Shown: piece by piece, positions 1 through 6,277 of the stretch
Position numbering within the stretch: position 1 is the stretch's first letter
Layout of the letters: every line of letters starts with the position of its first letter
From: CAZMLC01 sp964567125
GTDB taxonomy: Bacteria; Verrucomicrobiota; Kiritimatiellia; RFP12; UBA1067
Length of the DNA: 7,335 nt
Reading direction: 5' to 3'
Assembly: GCA_964567125.1 (NCBI GenBank)
Contig: CAZMLC010000103.1
Span: forward strand, 1-7,335
The notes under the pieces: model-generated
What the model was told of the DNA's origin: nothing
The model's input: only the letters and a program-made list of their open reading frames with translations
The model's database searches: none
Translations under genes and position numbers: made by a program

Positions 1-3
1 ACC

Positions 4-1350
4 TTACGCCTTGAAATCTTCAGGCTTGAAATAGATGGTCTGGCGCTTCGCGACAGACACATTCGCAGCCAAGACGGCGACCGCTGATTCGTAAGCCAGA
101 TCCGCCGGGCAGTTCAACGCCTCGGGTTTATTCTTACGCACAGCGAAGAAGAAGTTTTCCAGATGCGGCATGTGTGCGGGCTTGAGCAGATCGACCGGCA
201 ACGGCCAGCCTTCGGCTTCCGCGGTAACGCGCACGTCGATCGCGACGTTGCTGGTCACCTGCGCAGCCACCGGCTTCTTCGGCTGGAGCACAAGACCCTG
301 CTTGGCGAACTGATCCCAGGTCGGGACGCCTTCGCGCACTTCGCGCTGCACCGTGTTGCCACGCGCCGCGATTTCGGAAATCGTCAAGGAGCCGTTTTCG
401 CCCATGAACTGTTCGTAGAAACCGCCGCGACTGGAGGTGGTCAGCACCTGGTAGTAGGCGCGATTGATCTTGCCTTCTTTCGTCTTGAACTCATACATCG
501 CCATGACGTTGTCGTTCATTTCACGGCTGTAGTAATCGTTACCACCGATCGCGGTGACCGAGATCGGCGCGCAGTCCCAGACCCAGAAGAAGAGGTCGAT
601 CTGGTGGGAGCCCAAGTCGACCATCGGGCCGCCGCCGTACTTGGCGAACCAGCGCCAGTTGAGGAACTGCTGCATGTTCTCGTAGCCATACTTCTGCAGC
701 GTTTCCGTCGGGATGTTCAGACGCTCACGCACCGACAGGAAGGGCGCGACCGAACGGTTCCACTGACCATACGCATGCGTCACGCGGCCCAGCATGTTGG
801 CCTTGCGGATCACGTTGTTGATGGCGTGCATGTAACGCGGATTGGAACGGCGCTGATGGCCGATCTGCAAAATCTTGCCGGTCTCGCGCTGGGTGATCAC
901 CATGCTCTTGGCCTTCTCGAGCTGGTTCGACATTTCCTTTTCGCAGTAGACGTGCTTGCCGGCGCGCAAACAGGCATTGGTATGCTCAGCATGCATCCAG
1001 TCAGGGGTTGCCACGATGACCGCATCGATATTCTTGTCTTCCTTGGCCAGCATCTCGCGATAATCTTCGTAGACCGTCACGTCATGGCCCATGGAACGCA
1101 GCACACCGCGTGCTTTCTGGCGGTGGAAAGCCCAGATATCGCAGACAGCTCTGAAGCGAACCCCCGGGATCTTCATGGCGGCGTCAGTCAGAATCTGGCC
1201 TTCAGCGCCATAACCGATAACCGCCACATTGATCTGATCATCAGCCGGACCAATCGTATTTTTGTCCTGACTGAGAATATTGAAGGTCGGCAGAATCGCT
1301 GCCGCCGCTGCAGTACCCTTTAGGAATGTTCTGCGATTGAATGCGTTCAT
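4..1350 (-). CDS. Tat-exported Gfo/Idh/MocA family oxidoreductase
   Basis: Complete 448-residue protein of the Gfo/Idh/MocA family, NAD(P)-dependent oxidoreductases that mostly act on sugars, inositols and their derivatives; the substrate here cannot be told. Residues 6-12 (RRTFLKG) followed by an Ala-rich hydrophobic stretch form a twin-arginine signal, so the protein is probably exported folded; no clear AxA cleavage site is seen. The Rossmann fold begins at INVAVIGYG (40-48), with VIVATPDWMH at 111-120. The catalytic-lysine motif reads CEKEM (136-140) instead of the usual EKP. The C-terminal domain keeps D245, H249 and D252 in GPMVDLGSHQID. The start at 1350 is chosen because the Tat motif begins there and an AAAGGGAG ribosome site lies 5 bases upstream (1356-1363); the frame stays open to 1629 but overlaps ETF-QO. 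It follows ETF-QO after 110 bp and is probably a separate transcription unit. Confidence 0.9.
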   Translation of the reverse strand: MNAFNRRTFLKGTAAAAAILPTFNILSQDKNTIGPADDQINVAVIGYGAEGQILTDAAMKIPGVRFRAVCDIWAFHRQKARGVLRSMGHDVTVYEDYREMLAKEDKNIDAVIVATPDWMHAEHTNACLRAGKHVYCEKEMSNQLEKAKSMVITQRETGKILQIGHQRRSNPRYMHAINNVIRKANMLGRVTHAYGQWNRSVAPFLSVRERLNIPTETLQKYGYENMQQFLNWRWFAKYGGGPMVDLGSHQIDLFFWVWDCAPISVTAIGGNDYYSREMNDNVMAMYEFKTKEGKINRAYYQVLTTSSRGGFYEQFMGENGSLTISEIAARGNTVQREVREGVPTWDQFAKQGLVLQPKKPVAAQVTSNVAIDVRVTAEAEGWPLPVDLLKPAHMPHLENFFFAVRKNKPEALNCPADLAYESAVAVLAANVSVAKRQTIYFKPEDFKA

Positions 1351-1368
1351 GTTAACTCCCTTTTCGTT

Positions 1369-1430
1369 CGACAGGTCTTGATTGGTCTCGCTTTTTCCCG
1401 ACAGGAATCGAGACCAATCAGCACCTGTCG
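1369..1430. repeat. Large inverted repeat upstream of the Tat oxidoreductase
   Basis: Arms 1369-1390 and 1409-1430 are each 22 bp and match at 20 positions (8 bp, a 2-bp mismatch, then 12 bp), around an 18-base loop. The heptamer CGACAGG occurs at 1369-1375 and 1399-1405 on the plus strand and as its complement at 1424-1430 and 1444-1450, so the copies point toward each other two by two. GTCGAACG also occurs twice on the minus strand (1442-1435 and 1372-1365). There is no T-run on either side, so it does not look like a normal intrinsic terminator. It lies 19-80 bases upstream of the start codon at 1350 and leaves that gene's ribosome site free. It could be an operator, an mRNA-stabilising hairpin, or a U-less terminator for the ETF operon. 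Confidence 0.8.
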
Positions 1431-1460
1431 ATGCCGTTCGACCCCTGTCGTTTAAACAAA

Positions 1461-3089
1461 TTACATCCGCGTATACCGTGGCCCATCGCCTCCCTGCGGG
1501 AAGGTCCACTCGATATTCTGGTAGGGATCTTTGATCTGGCAGGTTTTGCAGTGCAAACAGTTGGAGAAGTCCACATGAATGTGACCTTCTTCCAGACGAT
1601 ACACCTCCGCCGGACAAAAACGCTGACACGGTGCGCCGAACTTTTCAATACATTCCGCACACAGTGCACGATCCTTGATTTTCAAGTGACAGGGCTGGTC
1701 TTCGTCGTGAATTGTACCAGACATAAAAACGTCCGTCAAACGATCCGGTGACGTCGGCGTAGCAGTAATTTGCGGCTGCGGCGGCAACTTACCGTGTTTC
1801 AGCGGCTTCAGCTCTTCATGATCCGGCGCCATAGGCACCATCCAGAAGGGCAGCAACCCGAAGGTCGCCCAGGCGCATCCCGCGCTGGCTACGCCCAACA
1901 TGAGGTTCGACGAGAACGGCGCACGCACGTTCTTCACGCGCTTGAGCTGCTTCCAGCCGGAGGTCGCTTTCAGACGCGCACTGTAAGGCTTCAGCGCTTC
2001 GACGGAAAAATCGCCCGTATCCCAGCACTCCGCCAACGTCTGCGCGGCCGCCACACCGGACTGCATGGCAATGTGAATGCCTTTGATGCGCAGCGTATCC
2101 ACGAGGCCGGCGCCGTCGCCGACGATCAGCGCGCCATCGGTGACGACCTCGGGAACCGAATAATAGCCGCCTTCGGGAATCACCTTGGCGCCATACGCCA
2201 CGGATTTGCCGCCTTCAATGTGACGGGCCACCGCAGGATGGGCCTTGAATTGGCGGAACATGACGTGCGGATCCTTCTCCGGCTTGGCATAGTCCAGAGC
2301 GTACGCGTAGCAGATCATGACCTGCGTCGGTGAAACGTGATAGACAAAGCCGCCGCCGTAAGTTGACCAGTCGGCCGGGAAACCGAACGTATGGTCGATT
2401 TCACCGGCGCGCGCTTCGTCAGCAGGCACTTCGATGACTTCCTTGATACCCACCGCATAGGACTGTTCGCGATAGCCCTGTAAGCCCTTGGACTTGATCA
2501 GTTTTTCGGTCAGGATGCCGCAGGCGCCTTCGCCGAGGACAACCACCTTGGCGTAGATCTCCTCGCCGGCCAGATAGTTGCTCTTCGGATTGCCCATGTG
2601 ATCTACGCCCTTCGCGCCTGACTTGGCGCCGATGATGCGGCCCTTGCCGTCCTCAATCAGCTCGGTCACGGCAAACCCGGTAAAGACTTCCGCGCCCTCT
2701 TTCTCGCAGAGCTGCGCAAAGTACTGCGTCAGCTTGGTCAGCGACCCCACAGGGAAACCGTGCGCCTGCATCATGGGCGGAACCCAGGGAATCCGCATGG
2801 CCGCCTTCTCGGTGAAGAGCATATGGAAGGATTCTTTCGAGACGCGCGCCTCGATTGGAATCTTGGCGATCTCTTCCTCGGTCAGCAAGCCCTTGAACCC
2901 TTCCGGATCAACGACCGCGCCGGAGAGCACGTGGTTGCCCACGCTGCGGCTCTTTTCAACGATCATGATGCGCGGGGTCTTCTTACCCTGCGCCTTGAGC
3001 GTCCGCAGCAAGGACAACGCTGTTGAGAGCGATGCGATGCCCGCGCCGACGCAAAGAATATCGGTTTGAATTGCTTTGTTCGTAGCCAT
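1461..3089 (-). CDS. ETF-quinone oxidoreductase (FixC/ETF-QO type) with C-terminal Fe-S domain
   Basis: 542-residue flavoprotein that takes electrons from reduced ETF and passes them to membrane quinone. The FAD Rossmann motif is VGAGIAS (14-20; Ser in place of the third Gly), followed by IVEKSRSVGNHVLSGAVVDP (43-62), a hallmark of ETF-QO. The second FAD motif is IVGDGAG (322-328), followed by KGIHIAMQSG (336-345). A hydrophobic stretch at about 395-420 is a likely membrane-contact region. The C-terminal Fe-S domain (about 465-542) has C492 in FCPAEVY plus C511, C514 and C517 in NCLHCKTC, the expected 4Fe-4S ligand set, and four further cysteines (467, 477, 480, 488). The end, GGDGPRYTRM, is typical of the family. 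The start at 3089 has an AGGGGGA site at 3099-3105 that overlaps the etfA stop codon; the gap to etfA is 14 bp, so the two are co-transcribed. Family FixC proteins lack this tail and use a separate FixX ferredoxin; here the two are one chain. Confidence 0.93.
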   Translation of the reverse strand: MATNKAIQTDILCVGAGIASLSTALSLLRTLKAQGKKTPRIMIVEKSRSVGNHVLSGAVVDPEGFKGLLTEEEIAKIPIEARVSKESFHMLFTEKAAMRIPWVPPMMQAHGFPVGSLTKLTQYFAQLCEKEGAEVFTGFAVTELIEDGKGRIIGAKSGAKGVDHMGNPKSNYLAGEEIYAKVVVLGEGACGILTEKLIKSKGLQGYREQSYAVGIKEVIEVPADEARAGEIDHTFGFPADWSTYGGGFVYHVSPTQVMICYAYALDYAKPEKDPHVMFRQFKAHPAVARHIEGGKSVAYGAKVIPEGGYYSVPEVVTDGALIVGDGAGLVDTLRIKGIHIAMQSGVAAAQTLAECWDTGDFSVEALKPYSARLKATSGWKQLKRVKNVRAPFSSNLMLGVASAGCAWATFGLLPFWMVPMAPDHEELKPLKHGKLPPQPQITATPTSPDRLTDVFMSGTIHDEDQPCHLKIKDRALCAECIEKFGAPCQRFCPAEVYRLEEGHIHVDFSNCLHCKTCQIKDPYQNIEWTFPQGGDGPRYTRM

Positions 3090-3103
3090 TTTAAATCGTC
3101 CCC

Positions 3104-4151
3104 CTACTTCTTCATCGTTTCGAGTGCATCAATCAACATGGGCACGATCTCGAACAGGTCGCCCACGATACCCAAATCCGCCACATTGAAGATCGCCGCG
3201 TTCGGATCCGAATTGATCGCGATGATCGTGTCTGAAGCGCGCATGCCTTCCAAGTGCTGAATCGCACCCGAGATGCCAAACGCCAGATAGAGCTTCGGGC
3301 AGACCGTCTTGCCGGTCTGACCGACCTGATGATCAACCGTCACCCAGCCCGCATCGACGCATGCGCGGGAAACGCCGACTTCCGCACCCAGCAGATCGGC
3401 GAGCTTGCGGATCATCTCCAGATTTTCGCCCTTCTTGATGCCGCGNNNNNNNNNNNNNNNNNNNNNNNNNNNNNNNNNNNNNNNNNNNNNNNNNNNNNNN
3501 NNNNNNNNNNNNNNNNNNNNNNNNNNNNNNNNNNNNNNNNNNNNNGTTGGTTTCACGGTCGATCGAAAGCGCCGTGCAGTCTGCGGTCAAGCCGGTGCGT
3601 GCGCGCACCGCAACCTTCGCGAAGAAGGCGCGGCCAATCGCTGTTGCGCCCGCCAGGATCACCTCCGGTTTATGCTTGGCGATCAGCTGATGCAGCGCAT
3701 CCGTATAGGCATTCGCTTCGTAATCGGCAAGTTCCGGCTGGTCAACCACAAACACCTTGTCTGCGCCACCGGCGATCAGATGCGGCACATTCTCCATCAC
3801 CTGATGGCCCAGCAGCACGGCCGAAACCTGACAGCCGCGTTCCTTGGCCAGACGCCGCGCCGTGGTCAGCAATTCATAAACCACATCCTGAACCTTGCCC
3901 TGATGCTGTTCCGCGAAGACCCAGACATCGGAGAAGTCTTTCAGATTCACGCCTGTGGTCTGCTCCTCTTTCGGAGCCATGGTGATCGCATGAAATGGAC
4001 AGGTCTTCACGCAGGCACTGCACGCGCGGCACTCCTCGGCTTTAACCACCGCGAGTTTACCTTCCATGTACAGCGCACCAAAGGGGCAGCTGGTCACACA
4101 CTTTTTGCAGCCTTTGCACTTGGCTGGATCAATGATAATCGGCGCATTCAT
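3104..4151 (-). CDS. etfA: ETF alpha subunit with N-terminal 2[4Fe-4S] ferredoxin domain (interrupted by assembly gap)
   Basis: Binds FAD and, with EtfB, carries electrons from flavin dehydrogenases to ETF-QO. The N-terminal 202 residues (4151-3546) begin with a bacterial-type ferredoxin domain: C12, C15, C18, C22 and C41, C44, C47, C51, each set CxxCxxCxxxCP. An ETF alpha N-terminal domain follows from about residue 70 (DVWVFAEQHQGKVQDVVYEL) and runs to LTADCTALSID before the N run. After the gap, 113 residues (3445-3104) hold the FAD-binding domain: RGIKKGENLEMI, VSRACVDAGW, VGQTGKTV, FGISGAIQHLEGM and AINSDP. The two parts lie in different frames at the nominal 100-N spacing, so they read as one gene only if the real gap is a multiple of three. 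The start overlaps the etfB stop as ATGA, with an AAGGGGG site (4162-4168) inside etfB. Ferredoxin-fused EtfA is known from anaerobes, for example in caffeyl-CoA reductase and lactate dehydrogenase ETFs. Confidence 0.93.
3446..3545. other. Assembly gap (100 N) inside etfA
   Basis: Exactly 100 undetermined bases, the conventional placeholder for a scaffold join of unknown size. EtfA sequence runs into it from both sides. The part missing from the family's usual order is the stretch with the RPAFGGN and RPQM-type motifs and the start of the SGGRG motif, roughly 75-90 residues, so the real gap is probably about 225-270 bp rather than 100. Any reading frame drawn across the Ns is unreliable. Confidence 0.97.
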
Positions 4152-4945
4152 GCTTTTAAAACCCCCTTATCCTGCAACATTTTAACAATCGCCTGAACCG
4201 CAGCGGACGGCTCTTCGCGACCATCCATCTTGGTGCCACCGGTCTTCACGGGCGGAGCAAAAATCTTAACCACCTTGGTCGGCGAGCCATTCAAGCCGCA
4301 GTGCTCGGCCACCGCACCAACATCGCCAGCGCCCCACTTGGCAATCGAAGCTTTCTTGGCGTCGGACCAGCCGCTGAGGCTGGAGAACCGGGGCGTCGAA
4401 GCCTCTTTCACGACAGTCATGACCGCCGGCATTTTGCCTTCGATCACATCGATACCTTCGTCCATGTGCGTCTCAACCACAAAGGTGTCGCCCGTCACTT
4501 CAAGCTTCTGCACGTAGGTCACCAGATTGCAATCGAGAAACTCCGAGACGCCGGGACCGACCTGCGCGGTATCGCCGTCAATCGCCTGCTTGCCGAAGAA
4601 GACGAGGTCCGGCTTAGCGTTGATCTTCTTGATCGCCTGCGCGATCGCGTAGGAGGTCGCCAGCGTATCCGCGCCGGCAAAGGCGCGATCCGTCAGCAAC
4701 ACCCCATCGTCCGCACCGCGTGCCAGCGCCTCGCGCAACACCACATCCGCCTGCGGCGGCCCCATGGTGATCACGCTGACGCGCGCACCGTGCTTGTCTT
4801 TCAGCTTCAACGCCTCTTCCAAAGCATATTCATCGTAGGGGTTCATGATACTCTCAACCCCTTCACGCATCAGCGTGTTGGTCTCCGGATTGATACGCAC
4901 ATTCGTGGTATCCGGAACCTGTTTGACGCAAACTATTACGTGCAT
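4148..4945 (-). CDS. etfB: ETF beta subunit
   Basis: 265-residue partner of EtfA (usual length for the family), binding AMP or a second flavin depending on type. It begins MHVIVCVKQVPDT and has NPYDEYALEEALKLKD (35-50), the adenine-nucleotide loop GKQAIDGDTAQVGP (118-131), and the signature region VVKEASTPRFSSLSG (178-192). The AIDGDTAQVGP form is the one usual in anaerobe and FixA-like EtfB, whereas mitochondrial-type proteins have AIDDDxNQT; this hints at, but does not prove, a bifurcating-type ETF. The start at 4945 has a GGGGA site at 4951-4955 with 5-base spacing. It is the first gene of the etfB-etfA-ETF-QO operon, and its stop overlaps the etfA start by four bases, which suggests translational coupling. 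No acyl-CoA dehydrogenase or other electron donor is encoded next to it. Confidence 0.95.
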   Translation of the reverse strand: MHVIVCVKQVPDTTNVRINPETNTLMREGVESIMNPYDEYALEEALKLKDKHGARVSVITMGPPQADVVLREALARGADDGVLLTDRAFAGADTLATSYAIAQAIKKINAKPDLVFFGKQAIDGDTAQVGPGVSEFLDCNLVTYVQKLEVTGDTFVVETHMDEGIDVIEGKMPAVMTVVKEASTPRFSSLSGWSDAKKASIAKWGAGDVGAVAEHCGLNGSPTKVVKIFAPPVKTGGTKMDGREEPSAAVQAIVKMLQDKGVLKA

Positions 4946-4998
4946 GGCAATCCCCGTTTAAGCAGTGTGAAATACACTTTTCCCATTTAGATGGTCTT

Positions 4999-5027
4999 AT
5001 TTAAGCAAAAAAGACGATAGCTGTCAT
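4999..5027 (-). promoter_or_regulatory. Candidate sigma70-type promoter of the ETF operon
   Basis: On the minus strand ATGACA (5027-5022, 5 of 6 matches to TTGACA) is followed after 17 bases by TTAAAT (5004-4999, 4 of 6 matches to TATAAT). Transcription would start near 4992, giving a leader of about 47 bases before etfB. An 8-bp direct repeat, TGCTTAAA, overlaps the -10 (5007-5000) and recurs at 4964-4957 between it and the ribosome site. The rest of the 238-bp region 4946-5183 shows no gene. The call rests on pattern matching only. Confidence 0.35.
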
Positions 5028-5183
5028 GTCCACCAAATGGTCGAAAATTTACGTTTGGATATGATCTGAAACGATTAAACCGGCCCACCACGCATTCCTT
5101 ATCGCACAATTGAAAAGATTAATGTCTTTCACCAACAGCGACAAAGGCACTGTCACTGATCATCAGTCGCTCGAATTTACCCC

Positions 5184-6072
5184 TCATTCGCCTTTTCGCT
5201 CGACCATATGTTTGCGCAGCTCATCGCGCACAATTTCCCGCAATATTTGCTCAAATTCTTTTTGATCAAACGGCATTCCGCTTGTCGCAGCGTGATGTTC
5301 ACGCGCGTCCTTTGTTCGCTTGTTTAAACTCTCAATAAACCCGGCACTCAGGATACTGGTCGGAATTGCAACCATTCCAACACCGAGAATGGCGATCAGA
5401 GCCCCTAAAAGACGCCCGCCGACCGTAACCGGGTAAATATCCCCATAGCCGACGGTCGTCAGCGTGACAACGGCCCACCAGAACCCGGAGAACGCATTGA
5501 TGAATTTATCGGGTTGCGCTCCGTTTTCAAGGTGATACATAAGCAGCGATGCGATCAGCAGCAAAACAAACACTAAACTCATAGAAACAAGAAGCTGATA
5601 ACTTTTTTGTTTCAATACGCTCGTTATGGCAGTCAATGAATCGGTGTACCGACGCATTTTCAAAATGCGCAACAACCGAAAAAGCCGAAGGCCTCTTAAC
5701 CCAAGAAGATTAACAGGCAGAATGTATGGAATAAAATAGGGCAGAATCGACAGCAGATCAATGATCGCCAGGCCCGAAAGAAAATACCGGATTCGCGCCC
5801 GTCCATGCGACAGCGCAGGATACAAAAGATCGGCAGTCCAAAGACGGACAAGGTATTCAGCGGAAAAAATCATAACGGAGCAACATTCAACCTGTGCGAA
5901 AAAAAGCCTGCACCCCGGCGGGAAGATCGAACGTCAGCACAAAGACTGCGACGATACTGACCGCGATAAGCGCAAAGATCACCGAAGCGAAAAGTTTGCT
6001 CGCAAAAGAAGCCTTCCCGTAACGTTCAGGTTCGATAACCGCAAAAACACATTGTTTAATACGTTGATACAT
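5184..6072 (-). CDS. Voltage-gated potassium channel, frameshifted between S1 and S2
   Basis: Inner-membrane tetrameric K+ channel of the six-TM voltage-gated family. The intact downstream part (229 residues from ATG 5873) holds most of S2 (IFSAEYLVRLW), S3 (IIDLLSILPY), a basic S4 (GLRGLRLFRLLRILKMRR), S5, the selectivity filter TVGYGD (residues 140-145 of this part), S6, and an amphipathic C-terminal helix rich in Glu, Arg and Lys that may aid tetramer assembly. The upstream part, 6072-5887 or from ATG 6090 or 6150, encodes the cytoplasmic start (RIKQCVFAVIEPERYG) and S1 (ASVIFALIAVSIVAVFVLTF) and then stops. Removing one base from the seven-A run at 5899-5905 joins them as VQAFFAQVECCSVMIFSAEY, a normal S1-S2 linker, giving 295 residues from ATG 6072. 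The start is uncertain: no strong ribosome site is seen at any candidate. The frameshift may be an assembly error, a recent mutation, or phase variation. Neighbours are unrelated in function. Confidence 0.85.
5899..5905 (-). other. Homopolymer run at the channel frameshift
   Basis: Seven A on the plus strand, seven T in the coding strand. With seven, the S1 frame ends in FFRTG-stop; with six, it runs into the S2-S6 frame without any stop. Homopolymers of this kind are common sites of both sequencing error and slippage. Confidence 0.75.
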
Positions 6073-6171
6073 CACCCACCACACTTTCATATTCAGTTTC
6101 GGTTCGAAATGCTTGATACCTTTCGTCCAAACCGTCCGCGCCCGACACATTCAGCATACATTTTGATTCTG

Positions 6172-6201
6172 AATATAGGGTATTCCCGATGACAAAGTCG
6201 A
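6172..6201 (-). promoter_or_regulatory. Weak candidate promoter for the channel gene
   Basis: On the minus strand TCGACT (6201-6196, 4 of 6 matches to the -35) and TATATT (6177-6172, 5 of 6 matches to the -10) are 18 bases apart. A short inverted repeat GAATA-5-TATTC (6171-6185) overlaps the -10 and might be a regulator site. The leader to ATG 6072 would be about 93 bases. Pattern matching only; the -35 is poor. Confidence 0.25.
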
Positions 6202-6220
6202 GCTGTGCCCGCGTTTACCC

Positions 6221-6258
6221 AAACAAAAAGGCGCTGTTACTATCCGTGTAACAGCGCC
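6221..6258 (-). terminator. Intrinsic terminator of the right-edge oxidoreductase
   Basis: A perfect 11-bp stem, GGCGCTGTTAC (6230-6240) with its complement at 6248-6258, and a 7-base loop. On the minus strand it is followed directly by TTTTTGTTT (6229-6221). It lies 19 bases beyond the stop codon at 6278 and separates that gene from the channel gene. Confidence 0.92.
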
Positions 6259-6277
6259 CATAAACAGAATCCCTGCC

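Noticed and set aside
163..1323. A 386-codon open frame on the plus strand
   Set aside because: It is antisense to the clear Gfo/Idh/MocA gene, and its translation is rich in His, Arg and Asp with no recognisable domain, as expected from the complement of a GC-rich gene.
1369..1430. Inverted repeat read as a standard intrinsic terminator
   Set aside because: Neither strand has a T-run after the stem; the only A/T run is inside the loop.
1351..1629. N-terminal extension of the left-edge oxidoreductase
   Set aside because: The extra 93 residues overlap the ETF-QO 3' end, resemble no domain, and precede a good ribosome site and the Tat signal at 1350.
3333..3445. Continuation of the EtfA N-terminal frame past the N run
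   Set aside because: The residues after the gap are low-complexity nonsense in this frame, while the adjacent frame gives the conserved EtfA FAD domain; the placeholder gap length is the cause.
5120..5175. Possible terminator after the channel gene
   Set aside because: Only a short AGCGAC/GTCGCT pairing with a long loop is present, without a T-run at its end.
5899..5905. Programmed -1 frameshift site in the channel gene
   Set aside because: A -1 shift leads to the wrong frame; the channel frame requires skipping or losing one base.
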